Below the pieces are notes generated by a model. The model worked only from the letters and a program-made list of their open reading frames with translations, did not search any database and had not been told where the DNA came from. A DNA stretch of 64,000 nt from Nocardia altamirensis NBRC 108246 (GTDB lineage Bacteria; Actinomycetota; Actinomycetes; Mycobacteriales; Mycobacteriaceae), in assembly GCF_001612685.1 (NCBI RefSeq), contig NZ_BDAY01000045.1, positions 40,949 through 104,948 on the forward strand, written 5' to 3'. Positions within the stretch are counted from its first letter, which is position 1. Every line of letters begins with the position of its first letter. Shown here piece after piece: positions 1 to 8,107 of the stretch. A program made the translations under genes and the position numbers.

Positions 1-2
1 GG

Positions 3-416
3 GCTCGGCGTGAGGTCGATCGGGTGCTCGACAGCACCGTCGCGTCGTATCCGCGTGGCCGGGTGACGACGCTGGCGGAGTCGCGGACCGCGGTGCTGCT
101 CGGTGAGATCCTCGATCTGGTCGGAACGCGGTCCGAACTGCATGATCCGCGGTTGCGTGCGTTGTCGGAGTACGACCTCAAGCACTCGGCGAGTCTGCGG
201 GAGAGCGTCGACATCTATCTGCGCGAGCACGGTGATGTGCGGGCCGCCGCGGCGGCGCTGCAGGTGCACCCGAATACGTTGCGCTACCGCATTCGTCGCG
301 TCGAGGAGATTCTCCGCGTCGACCTCACCGATCCCGCCGATCGGTTGTTGCTCGAAATCCAGTTGGCGTTGCACCGGCGTGAGCACGGTCGTGATGGGGG
401 ACCCGCTGCGGGTTGA
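3..416 (+). CDS. PucR/CdaR-type regulator, C-terminal part (5' truncated)
   Basis: The open frame runs in from the left edge, so only the last 137 codons are present. The C-terminal part carries the helix-turn-helix typical of PucR/CdaR regulators: a segment beginning YLREHGDVRAAAAALQVHPN followed by TLRYRIRRVEEI, near residues 75-105 of what is visible. Family members are DNA-binding activators or repressors of purine, sugar-acid or amino-acid genes, with the sensing domain at the N-terminus, which lies outside the window. The target cannot be inferred. A strong palindrome follows the stop codon and separates this gene from the convergent lipoprotein gene. Confidence 0.8.
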   Translation, partial: ARREVDRVLDSTVASYPRGRVTTLAESRTAVLLGEILDLVGTRSELHDPRLRALSEYDLKHSASLRESVDIYLREHGDVRAAAAALQVHPNTLRYRIRRVEEILRVDLTDPADRLLLEIQLALHRREHGRDGGPAAG

Positions 417-440
417 CCTGCGTTCGCACTCGTTCTTGGA

Positions 441-518
441 ATCCGCACCGTCTCTGTTGATCCGCACCCACTCCGGGCACCCGGAACGGGTGCGGATCCA
501 CGGAGCGGGGTGCGGATC
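441..518. terminator. Nested palindrome with flanking repeat copies, between convergent genes
   Basis: An 11-bp arm GATCCGCACCC (459-469) pairs perfectly with GGGTGCGGATC (488-498). Inside the loop a second perfect arm pair, TCCGGG (472-477) and CCCGGA (480-485), continues the stem, with only AC/AC mismatched between them. Extra partial copies lie at 441-449 (forward) and 508-518 (reverse). The position between two converging genes fits a bidirectional terminator, though no T-run is visible. The repeated core could also mark a dispersed palindromic repeat. Confidence 0.6.
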
Positions 519-539
519 TCAGGCCTGGCTAGCCTTGTG

Positions 540-848
540 TCACCGACACTTTCCGGCGGCGGCGTCGTGAATCCCGGCGATCATCGACTGGCGGTCTGTC
601 TCGTTGAGGCTCGGCCATTGCGCGGACTGCGGAAGCAACGCGATCGAATCCTCGGCGGTCTTCTTCGCGGACTCCTCGCTGACCGCCTTCAACTTGCTCA
701 ACACCGGTAGATAGTCCTGGCACGTCTTCGCGCGCACCTGCGCGTTCGTCGCCGCAGTGGCCGGCTTCGAGTCGTCGCTGCCCGAACCACATCCGGACAG
801 CAACAAGGCAGCCCCAATTGCCAGTAAGGCAATGCTTTTCATCCGCAA
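540..848 (-). CDS. Small secreted lipoprotein of unknown function
   Basis: A 102-residue protein with a short positive N-terminus, a hydrophobic stretch and a lipobox (LLSGC, Cys at about residue 20), followed by a Gly/Ser/Asp-rich tether. This predicts a lipid anchor on the outer face of the cytoplasmic membrane. The mature part is small, Lys/Glu-rich and probably helical, with two Cys (in KTCQDYLP and near the end in AAGKCR) that could form a disulfide. It resembles the many short hypothetical lipoproteins of Nocardia and Mycobacterium, and no function can be assigned. It converges on the PucR-type gene and is divergent from the porin gene. Confidence 0.7.
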   Translation of the reverse strand: MRMKSIALLAIGAALLLSGCGSGSDDSKPATAATNAQVRAKTCQDYLPVLSKLKAVSEESAKKTAEDSIALLPQSAQWPSLNETDRQSMIAGIHDAAAGKCR

Positions 849-1103
849 CTCCTCATCAAAGTTGCGGTGACGCTACCTGCCCGTACCCGGCTCGTCCATT
901 CGACCGGGGATCTGCAGTTGTTATTTCGGAATGTTTCGGCGGCGACGGATCCTCGTGTGCCAATCGCGGAGAGTTGTTTCGGTTTCCGTGGCTCGTGTGC
1001 TAGCGTGGCCCGCGAAGGGGTGTCATCTGGGGGGATTCGCCTGTGGCACAGGCCGATTCGTTCTCATTTGATTGCTGAACAGTGTCTGCACACGGGGGTG
1101 TTC

Positions 1104-1727
1104 ATGCGTATTCGAAGCAAACATGCGGGATTTTTCGGATTGCTGACCTGCGTTATGGTCGGCGTCGTCGCAGCGGGCTCCGCCGCTGCCGAACCGTTAG
1201 CGGATAAGTCGCGGGAGGTCACCACCGACGACGGGTGGCAGGTGCGGATCACCAAGACCGACGAAAACCTCGACAGATATCCGAATCTCGCCGCCACACC
1301 GTTCACTCGGGAAGGGTTTGTCAGCCTCAAAGCGGTCACCGACATCGACGGCATGGGCAGCGCGCCGGTGAACGCCGGAACGATCACGCTCGGCTATCAG
1401 ATCGGTTGCCAGGTCGACGTAACCAGTGGTGTGACAATAGGATTGGCGATCGGCCCGAACATCTCCATCGGCATCACCACGCTGGGAGTCGGTGGTAGTG
1501 CGAGCATTGCGCCGACAGTGACGCTCAAGCCGGGCACGATCACCACAATTCCATTCGGCACCAAGCCCTTGGCTGGACGCCATGGTTCGATCACGTCGGA
1601 CCAGGTCCACATCAAAATCGACGGCTGCATGGGCCCGGTGAGCCTGCGCTCCTACGCGCAGGTGAACATCTCCACGCCAACCGCGGACAATTCACTAGCC
1701 GTCTACGGCGACCCGATCTACTTGTGA
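1104..1727 (+). CDS. MspA-family outer-membrane porin
   Basis: A 207-residue protein with a signal peptide (hydrophobic stretch ending GSAAAEP, about residue 30) and hallmarks of the MspA/NfpA porins of mycolic-acid bacteria: DGWQVRITKTDENLDRYPNL, then REGFVSLKA, the GYQIGCQVDVTSGVTIGL block and a C-terminal SYAQVNISTPTADNSLAVYG. Family members form octameric water-filled channels in the mycomembrane. ATG 1104 was chosen because it directly precedes the signal peptide, although the frame stays open further upstream. The stop overlaps the GTG of the next gene by four bases (GTGA), so the two are probably co-translated. Confidence 0.88.
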   Translation: MRIRSKHAGFFGLLTCVMVGVVAAGSAAAEPLADKSREVTTDDGWQVRITKTDENLDRYPNLAATPFTREGFVSLKAVTDIDGMGSAPVNAGTITLGYQIGCQVDVTSGVTIGLAIGPNISIGITTLGVGGSASIAPTVTLKPGTITTIPFGTKPLAGRHGSITSDQVHIKIDGCMGPVSLRSYAQVNISTPTADNSLAVYGDPIYL

Positions 1728-3013
1728 GACAAGCGATGTCACCGAACAAGACAATCGGATGGCTCGCTTCGGTTCGGCGTCACTTCGGCATCGTCGTCAT
1801 GGTTGCCGCGCTGGCCGCCGGTATCGGCCTGCTGGTCACCGCCAACGGAACACCCGATGCGGACGCGAAGCCGATCAATCCGTATGTGCCGTGCCCACAA
1901 TGGCAGGAAATGCATCCCGGCTGGCCGTGCTGGGGCAACTTCCCGGAGATCGAAGAACCGACCGCGCCGACACCGCTGCAACCTTCGCTGCCCAGCGCGC
2001 CTCCGTCCGCGCCACCGGCGCAACCACCGGCTGGGGCACTCACGCCGCCGTCGGCGCGTCCGGCGCCGGATCCGTGCACGGCGATCATCGCCGTTCCCGG
2101 GTACCGGCCACCGGCGCTGCCCGGCCAGCCTGCGAATGCGCCCTGTTCGTCGGGGGAGGAGCCGCGACGGGTACCCAGTCCACGGGAGCTCCTCGAGCCC
2201 TACATCCGGCCTGCTTGCGGGTTGGCACCCTTGGGCTCCGACGTCGTGCACGAGATCGTCACCGAGATCGTCGGCCCGCTCGAAGCTGAACTCGGATCAG
2301 AGGATCCGTTGGTGGCCAGGGTCACCGAACGTGCCAACTTCCACAACAAGGAGTGCCTCGGCAACAAGAACCAGATCAAAGAGAAGGTCTGGGAAGAGGT
2401 TCGGAACGACTGGTACAAGAAGTATCGCGACCGCAACATGAAACGCGACCGCAAGAAGAAGTGGTGCAGCGTGACCGACACCAGCAAGGACTGTGAAGGA
2501 CTGGTCGCGGTGTGCTTGCCGAGCCCGCGCAGCAAGCGTCTCCCTGCCACCTTGAGCCCGGTCCAGCTGAGGAACCTGAAGGAGCAGCGCGACAAGTACA
2601 TCGACGCTGCGAACGACCTGACCTATGCGAACCCGGGGAGCCCGTTGACGAGGAAGAAGCTCACCGAGGCAGACGAGATCCTGGTCGACCGGGCACGAGA
2701 ACGGAAACGAAACAGCGACAGGGCCACCTACTACCCACCTAAGGTCGACACCGACGTGTACCCCTCGGGAACGATCCATGCGGGCCATCTGCCTGACACC
2801 ACGTGGAGCGGAAATCCGGACCCGCTGCCGAAATTTTGGCTGCCGATGGATGGGAGCTTGAACAGTTCCATCGGCAGTCAGGCCGAGAAATATCCGGAGA
2901 ACTACAAGGCGCGGGCGTTCGTGCCAGGTGAGTGGATTGCCGGCGTGGGGTGTGTGCCGCAGGTCGATCCGCGAGTTCTCCGAGCAGTACCACCCACGAT
3001 CGCTCCCTACTAG
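1724..3013 (+). CDS. Secreted protein with nuclease-like C-terminus, candidate exported toxin
   Basis: A 429-residue protein. A hydrophobic segment at about residues 20-42 acts as signal peptide or anchor, followed by a Pro/Ala-rich stretch (about 70-150), a Lys/Arg/Glu-rich helical region (about 190-330) and a compact C-terminal block. That block has GTIHAGHLPDTTW (from about 349), FWLP and LNSSIGSQAEKYPENY (about 381-396). Conserved-looking His, Asp, Trp and Asn spaced in this way recall HNH/endonuclease-VII-like toxin domains; this is inference, not an established match. GTG 1724 overlaps the porin stop, with ATG 1736 as alternative start. The next gene encodes an SMI1/KNR4-fold lipoprotein, a common immunity fold, which strengthens a toxin reading. 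A structural or cell-wall role remains possible. Confidence 0.5.
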   Translation: MRQAMSPNKTIGWLASVRRHFGIVVMVAALAAGIGLLVTANGTPDADAKPINPYVPCPQWQEMHPGWPCWGNFPEIEEPTAPTPLQPSLPSAPPSAPPAQPPAGALTPPSARPAPDPCTAIIAVPGYRPPALPGQPANAPCSSGEEPRRVPSPRELLEPYIRPACGLAPLGSDVVHEIVTEIVGPLEAELGSEDPLVARVTERANFHNKECLGNKNQIKEKVWEEVRNDWYKKYRDRNMKRDRKKKWCSVTDTSKDCEGLVAVCLPSPRSKRLPATLSPVQLRNLKEQRDKYIDAANDLTYANPGSPLTRKKLTEADEILVDRARERKRNSDRATYYPPKVDTDVYPSGTIHAGHLPDTTWSGNPDPLPKFWLPMDGSLNSSIGSQAEKYPENYKARAFVPGEWIAGVGCVPQVDPRVLRAVPPTIAPY

Positions 3014-3051
3014 AAGATGTCAACGAGCCCTGCATGCGAAAGGAGCAGAGC

Positions 3052-3678
3052 GTGAGGTTCTTCCGCACCACGGTGATGCTGATGGCGGCGCTGGCCGCGA
3101 CCGCAGCATGCTCGCGGCCAGCCAGTGACGATTCCGGCGACTGGTGTACCGACACGATCGCAGCTTTGACCAGCGAGCAGAAACGCTGGTACGACTACGA
3201 CAAAACCCACGGCGGGGAGAACGAGGATCTCACTCAGTTCCTCACTCCGCCGAACCCGCCTGCGACCACCGAGCAGATCGATGCCGCTGAGCAGCGTCTC
3301 GGGAAGCGATTCGATCGTCAGCTGCGGGAGTGGCTCGGACACGCGAATGGTTGGCGATTCGTCTTCGGATCGACCGCCTTTTTCTCGACCGAACAGTTGA
3401 CCAGGGAGTCGCCGGAACGCGAGATCTTTCTGGACCTGCTCGATGAATCCGAGGTGTCTGCAGACGAGTTCGGGGTGCGCTCGTTCGATGACCTCATTCT
3501 GATCGGCGCCAACAACGACCAAAGCCGGTTCGTGCTGACCGTTGGATGCGAAGGAAACGGTGCGTGCGCCAGCGCGCCGGTGTGGACCTTTGGCCGCGAA
3601 ACCAGGACGTATCCCAGTCTCCGTGACTACCTGACCACTATGGTCGATCAACTGAGGACCGTGCACCGCTCACCGTAG
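3052..3678 (+). CDS. SMI1/KNR4 (SUKH)-domain lipoprotein, possible immunity protein
   Basis: A 208-residue protein. GTG 3052 is preferred over the in-frame ATG 3034 because AAAGGAG lies six bases upstream of it. The N-terminus is a signal peptide with lipobox-like ATAAC. The mature part fits the SMI1/KNR4 pattern: TEQIDAAEQRLGKRFDRQLR, then EWLGHANGW, a central DDLILIGANNDQSRFVL and a C-terminal APVWTF...SLRDYL. Many SUKH proteins protect against polymorphic nuclease toxins. Being tethered outside the membrane directly downstream of a secreted nuclease-like protein, it could neutralise that protein. Four Cys are visible in the mature part. Its end overlaps the convergent CtaG-like gene by nine bases. 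Confidence 0.7.
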   Translation: MRFFRTTVMLMAALAATAACSRPASDDSGDWCTDTIAALTSEQKRWYDYDKTHGGENEDLTQFLTPPNPPATTEQIDAAEQRLGKRFDRQLREWLGHANGWRFVFGSTAFFSTEQLTRESPEREIFLDLLDESEVSADEFGVRSFDDLILIGANNDQSRFVLTVGCEGNGACASAPVWTFGRETRTYPSLRDYLTTMVDQLRTVHRSP

Positions 3679-4662
3679 CTGCCCATTCCTGACCTCGGTC
3701 GTGCGCATCGTTGCGCTGGCTGCTTTGTTCAGGTCGGTGAGATAGGCGTTGTAGGCGAGCAGGTCTTCATCGCCGAGCCGGTCGCGGTACTTTTCGCTGA
3801 TCGCGCTCTCGCGTACTTCGTCGCGCCGCCATCGGATCGCGAAAACCACGACGACGATGAACGCGACGGGTTCGCCGTACGCCCACGCGAGCCCGCCTGC
3901 CGACTTCTGGTCGGCGAGGACGTCGACGCCCCACCCGGCCGGCGGGTTCTCGAACATGCGCACCACCGGCTCGGTCGCCATCATCAGGATGACGCCGATG
4001 AACACGTGCAGCGGCATCTCCACGAACAGGTCGAAGAACCGGCCGAGGTTGGTTTGGCGGATCGGCAGCGGCCCGATCGAGAGCACCGGCACGACAAAGA
4101 GGATTCCGCTCGCCAGGAAGAAGACCTCCAGCGACAGATGCCCGGCGACCGACGAACCGACGACGTCGAGGATGGAGGTGAGGTAGACGCCGTAGTAGCT
4201 GAACAGGAACAGCGGGATGGTGAATCCGGGATGCAGGAGCAACCGTGTTGTGCGGCTGCGTAACCCGGCGAGTGCCGTGATGAGCAGGAGTCTGCCGAGC
4301 CCATGGTGTGGTGTCGCTCGCAGCAGCAGCACGCCCGGCGATCCGAGCACCAGCAATGGCGGGATCGCCATCGATAGGGTCAGATGCTGAAACATCCAGG
4401 CACTGAACAGTTTGTAGCCGTAGCCTTCGATGGCAAGCCCGGTCACCGTCGCCAGCAGCAGACAGCCGCTGAGAAAGCATGCCGTCCGCCACCACGGCCA
4501 CGTCCGGTTGCGTCGCCGCAGCAGTACGACGCCGAGCACGTACAGCGCCGCGGCGGCGATGGCGATCGCCGGGAGCAGCGGGAACGGTTGCGGCTGCCAC
4601 GACAGCATCGCACCGAACGACGGTGGTGCCTCCGGCAAGTCGATCAGACCGCGCCGTACCAT
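3670..4662 (-). CDS. Cytochrome c oxidase assembly protein, CtaG (caa3-type) family
   Basis: A 330-residue polytopic membrane protein with about seven hydrophobic helices. Family signatures include the His-containing AWMFQHLTLSMAIPPLLVLG, SYYGVYLTSILD, EVFFLASGILF and MPLHVFIGVILMM. CtaG proteins of this class help assemble the caa3-type oxidase and occur widely in actinomycetes. ATG 4662 was chosen over an upstream in-frame start because GGAGG sits five bases before it. The cytoplasmic C-terminus is charged. No oxidase subunit genes are nearby, so the exact role is taken from the family only. Confidence 0.85.
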   Translation of the reverse strand: MVRRGLIDLPEAPPSFGAMLSWQPQPFPLLPAIAIAAAALYVLGVVLLRRRNRTWPWWRTACFLSGCLLLATVTGLAIEGYGYKLFSAWMFQHLTLSMAIPPLLVLGSPGVLLLRATPHHGLGRLLLITALAGLRSRTTRLLLHPGFTIPLFLFSYYGVYLTSILDVVGSSVAGHLSLEVFFLASGILFVVPVLSIGPLPIRQTNLGRFFDLFVEMPLHVFIGVILMMATEPVVRMFENPPAGWGVDVLADQKSAGGLAWAYGEPVAFIVVVVFAIRWRRDEVRESAISEKYRDRLGDEDLLAYNAYLTDLNKAASATMRTTEVRNGQLR

Positions 4663-4983
4663 CCAGACCTCCACTTTTCGAGCACTGAAAACCGTTGCGG
4701 GCGTGGGCAACCCGGTTGGTCGGAACCGCTACCCGGGGAGTCCGCGCTGCACATGCCATTCGAGGGTTGTCGACCGGACCCTGATGCCCGAAGTCCTCGG
4801 TGCGCGCGACCGCCCTCGTGACGCCGGATCATCTACGCCGTCGCAACTAGGTATGATGTGCGCATGCGTGCATGCATCCGACCCGTACTGTCTACACCAT
4901 CCGTCCGGAGCGGCGCACGGTGACCAGCGGTCGTCGTGGTCGGGTGCGGGAGTTTCCCGGCCTGGGTCGTAGGGTTTGCTGGC
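4663..4983. other. Intergenic region between divergent genes
   Basis: Short open frames here have no recognisable protein features and look like background in GC-rich DNA. A TATGAT hexamer (4852-4857) could be a -10 box for the downstream carboxypeptidase gene, but no convincing -35 is seen. GCATGC palindromes cluster near 4862-4875. Confidence 0.4.
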
Positions 4984-6027
4984 ATGCGAGCGTCTCTCTA
5001 TCCGCCGAAGCTGAAGCCTGGGGATCGCGTCGCGGTCGTATCGCCCTCCAGTGGGCTGCCGCAGATTTTCCCGCTGCCTTATGAGCTCGGTGTGCGCAGA
5101 CTGCGCGAGGACTTCGGTCTAGAGCCGGTGGAGTATCCGACCACTCGTCGGATGGGGAGTACTCCGGCCGAGCGCGCTGCCGATCTCCATGCGGCCTTCG
5201 TCGACCCCTCGATCGCCGCAGTGATCGCAAGCATCGGCGGGGACGATCAGCTCACCGTGCTGCCGCATTTGGATCCAGAGTTGTTGTCCGCCAACCCGAA
5301 ACCGTTTTTCGGCTACAGCGACAACACCAACCTGCTTGCCTATCTCGCAGGGCTGGGCATCGTCGGCTATCACGGCGGCACCGTCATGGTGCAATTCGGT
5401 AGACCTGGCGCGATGCACCCGCTGACCGTGGACTCGTTGCGCGCCGCCCTCTTCACCTCCGGCGAGTACGAGCTGCGCGCCGCCGACTCCTCCAGCGACG
5501 TCGACCGAGACTGGGCCGACCCGGCCACCTTCACCAGCACACCCGTCATGCAGCCCTGCGGTCCGTGGATCTGGCACAACGCGGGACGCGTCATCACCGG
5601 CCCGAGTTGGGGCGGCAACCTGGAGATCCTGTCCTGGTTACTCATGGCCGACCGCGCGATCCAGCCCGTCGCCGCCTATGCCGGGGGTGTGTTGATGCTG
5701 GAAACGTCTGAAGAGTTGCCCTCGCACACTGAGGTCTACCGCATCCTGCGCAACATGGGCGAGCGCGGCCTACTGTCCCAATTCGCCGCCGTCCTTGTCG
5801 CCAAACCCAAGACCTGGTCCCTCGACCGCCCGACCACCTCGCTCGAACAGTCCGCCTACCGCGAGAATCAACGCACCGCGATACTGAAGGCCCTCGCCGA
5901 ATACGCCCCCGAAGCCACCGCCGTCTTCAACCTCGACTTCGGCCACACCGACCCCCAATTGGTCATGCCCTATGGCGGCCGAATCCGCATAGACGGCATC
6001 GCCCGCAAGATCTTCGTCACCTACTGA
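4984..6027 (+). CDS. LD-carboxypeptidase, peptidase family S66 (MccF/LdcA-like)
   Basis: A 347-residue cytoplasmic protein. S66 enzymes cleave the amide between an L- and a D-amino acid in recycled murein peptides or, as MccF, detoxify microcin-type adducts. The fold begins KPGDRVAVVSPSSG. The nucleophile elbow GYSDNTN (about residue 110), the catalytic Glu in LETSEELPSH and the catalytic His in NLDFGHTDPQ near the C-terminus are all present. Length is in the usual 300-350 range. ATG 4984 begins just before the conserved N-terminal strand. The GDDQ and GPSWGGNLEIL motifs suit the MccF-like branch. It stands alone, so substrate is uncertain. Confidence 0.85.
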   Translation: MRASLYPPKLKPGDRVAVVSPSSGLPQIFPLPYELGVRRLREDFGLEPVEYPTTRRMGSTPAERAADLHAAFVDPSIAAVIASIGGDDQLTVLPHLDPELLSANPKPFFGYSDNTNLLAYLAGLGIVGYHGGTVMVQFGRPGAMHPLTVDSLRAALFTSGEYELRAADSSSDVDRDWADPATFTSTPVMQPCGPWIWHNAGRVITGPSWGGNLEILSWLLMADRAIQPVAAYAGGVLMLETSEELPSHTEVYRILRNMGERGLLSQFAAVLVAKPKTWSLDRPTTSLEQSAYRENQRTAILKALAEYAPEATAVFNLDFGHTDPQLVMPYGGRIRIDGIARKIFVTY

Positions 6028-6081
6028 CGAGACACGCTCTGGGGCAATCGAATTGGTCGGCTGATCAGGGGCTACTGGTGG

Positions 6082-6510
6082 TCAGTAGATCGGCCAGTTA
6101 CCTGGAGTCATGAGCTCGAGCAGGTGGTTGTCCGGATCCCGGAAGTAGATGCTCTGCCCGCCGCGTACCCACTGGGTTCGTCCTTCGATCGGTATGTGGT
6201 GTGCGTTGAGTTGCGTTTCCCACTCGGCAAGTTGGTCCTCCGATACGGCGAAGCACACATGCAGCGGCCCGCTGCCGTCGTGCGGTGGGATCTCACCTTT
6301 CGGTAGGTCGGGGCCTGCCAACACTGTTGGTTCCAGTGAGGCGCCGCGCTGGAAGAGGAGGAGGACGTTGTCGCCTCCGACGTCGTATGCGCACAACCTC
6401 TCGGTGTCCATCAGCGGCTCGAGTTGCATGACATCGCGGTAGAAGTTTCGAGCACGGTCGAGGTCGTCGACATACAAGGCGGACTCGACAATGCGATCAA
6501 GCTTCGGCAT
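6082..6510 (-). CDS. VOC-family (glyoxalase/bleomycin-resistance fold) protein
   Basis: A 142-residue single-domain protein with the beta-alpha-beta-beta-beta repeats of the vicinal oxygen chelate superfamily: SALYVDDLDRARNFYRDVM, then LHVCFAVSEDQL and a C-terminal IYFRDPDNHLLELMTPG. Candidate metal ligands are a His in PLHVCF and the Glu in HLLELM. Members act as lyases, dioxygenases or drug-binding proteins, and this sequence does not decide between them. AGGAGG lies six bases before the ATG. It is transcribed against the carboxypeptidase gene. Confidence 0.8.
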   Translation of the reverse strand: MPKLDRIVESALYVDDLDRARNFYRDVMQLEPLMDTERLCAYDVGGDNVLLLFQRGASLEPTVLAGPDLPKGEIPPHDGSGPLHVCFAVSEDQLAEWETQLNAHHIPIEGRTQWVRGGQSIYFRDPDNHLLELMTPGNWPIY

Positions 6511-6647
6511 GAGCTTCCTCCTGCTGGGGTACCTCGGGCGACCCCATGTTGGTACCTGAAGCTAGGTTTAGGTCAAGCCGGTGTAGATCTGCGGCATGAA
6601 AGGCACGGTGCGGCAGGATGATTGCACGGATGGGCGGGCTGGCGATG

Positions 6648-7682
6648 TTATCTGTACGGTCCACAGTTCAGGGGGTAAGGGTAAGGAATGCAGAGGTGGT
6701 AGGGATACGGCCGGTTTAGTTCGTTCCGTTGATTCCAGTCGGCGAGTTCGGGTTCGGTCGGATATCGGTTGTTCACCCTGAGGGATCCGCTTCCGTGGGC
6801 GGCGGGGCCGACCTCCCAGAATGCCTCGGAGAATTGAGGGAAGTCTCGCATCAGGCGTCTGTAACTTTCGGTTACCGCGGCGAAGTCGTTCGCGTTCACC
6901 AGCTTCAGTGAAATGCCGCCGACGGCCGTGTCAGGTCTCCTGCGTTGGTCGCTGCTTTTGTACTCGTAGTAGTCCCATGTGTGGTACGTCCATTTCACCT
7001 CGTCCTGGGGGAAAGCTTGGCGGAGAGCGAACCAGAGCGCTAGTCGGTCTGTGGCCGAGTCGAGCCCTGATTTGCCTGTTGTGAAGGAGCTTTCGGCGAC
7101 GCCTTGCCGGACTTTGATGTCGTACTCCCACGGCAGGAAGTCCGGTGCAGCTGTTGTCTGTTCACGGAAAGCCTCGATCACGGCTTTGGCCTGCGCCAGG
7201 GTTGCCTCCTCGGTCAGCATGACAACGGCCGAGAACGGGCCTTGGCTTGGGGCAGCGGTGGAAACCTCGCGGACTCCTGGCATTCGGCCGAGCGCAGTCT
7301 TGATGGCCCTCGACTCTCGATGGAGCAGCGGCCGGTCGTCGTAGCTCACGAAATCAGCGACCTGCCAACCGATCCAGGACGAGACGAAGACGCCGATCAG
7401 CGCGATCAGCGCTCCGATGACCCGATGCCGACCGTGCGGGGCGCGGGGATCGATCATCACCCACGCCACAAGGAGTGTGAAGATGGCACCGAGGTAGCTG
7501 ACGACAAGCGCGATGGGTGCCATTTCTTTTCGGCACTCCAGGTAGTCGCAGGCGTCGGTGAAGGTCAATGACAGCGGCGCGAGCAGAGCGATGCACGCTG
7601 CGACGGCAAGGACGATCCAGGGCGCGCGGCGTGCGGCGGCACGCTGTCGGGATTCGCGGATCTTCGGTTGTTCGACGGACAC
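6648..7682 (-). CDS. Membrane protein of unknown function
   Basis: A 344-residue protein from a GTG start. A basic N-terminus precedes three hydrophobic helices at about residues 20-42, 56-76 and 87-110. The remainder (about 115-344) is soluble and probably extracytoplasmic. It contains HRESRAIKTALGRMPGVREV and AVVMLTEEATLAQAKAVIEA, which could form small ferredoxin-like alpha/beta units, and ends in a Pro/Tyr-rich tail with Cys. I do not recognise the family. No partner gene is obvious: flanks are the VOC gene and a long non-coding stretch before the kinase gene. Confidence 0.6.
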   Translation of the reverse strand: MSVEQPKIRESRQRAAARRAPWIVLAVAACIALLAPLSLTFTDACDYLECRKEMAPIALVVSYLGAIFTLLVAWVMIDPRAPHGRHRVIGALIALIGVFVSSWIGWQVADFVSYDDRPLLHRESRAIKTALGRMPGVREVSTAAPSQGPFSAVVMLTEEATLAQAKAVIEAFREQTTAAPDFLPWEYDIKVRQGVAESSFTTGKSGLDSATDRLALWFALRQAFPQDEVKWTYHTWDYYEYKSSDQRRRPDTAVGGISLKLVNANDFAAVTESYRRLMRDFPQFSEAFWEVGPAAHGSGSLRVNNRYPTEPELADWNQRNELNRPYPYHLCIPYPYPLNCGPYR

Positions 7683-8107
7683 GTGCGCACCGGGTTTCGC
7701 TGGTCAGGTTCAGGGCGAGGTTCGGCTGAGAGTAGAGGCGAGCGCGCCTGGTGTCAGGACCCGAGTTCCGGTGGCGAACGTGTTGTCGCGGAAGGAAGAC
7801 GCCGAAACCGGCCACCGCCGGGAGTCCGAGCGCGATGGGCAGAAAGCGCTTGGGGGCGAGGTGCGGCGGTGCTGATCGTGACGACCGGAGGCCTTTGCAG
7901 GTGATGACCAACCGGTTTCGGCTGATGCCAGTGTGGGCGGGAGCACTTACGAACCACTTATGAACCGCTAACGGTCGGTCGGGGGAGGTCGCCGGTATGA
8001 CTGCGTAACGCACCCTCGCGCTCTACAGTTGACTGCACCTGGAGCCTGGACCTGGGCAAAGCCCGGTCCGGCGCGCTACGCGGCAGCCCGCCGCACGGAG
8101 GCACGAG
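7683..8107. other. Intergenic region upstream of the kinase gene
   Basis: No credible gene is seen on either strand. Two similar motifs, CTTACGAACCA and CTTATGAACCG, occur back to back around 7948-7970 and could be regulatory half-sites for the kinase gene. The stretch must also contain the promoter of the divergent membrane-protein gene. Confidence 0.35.
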
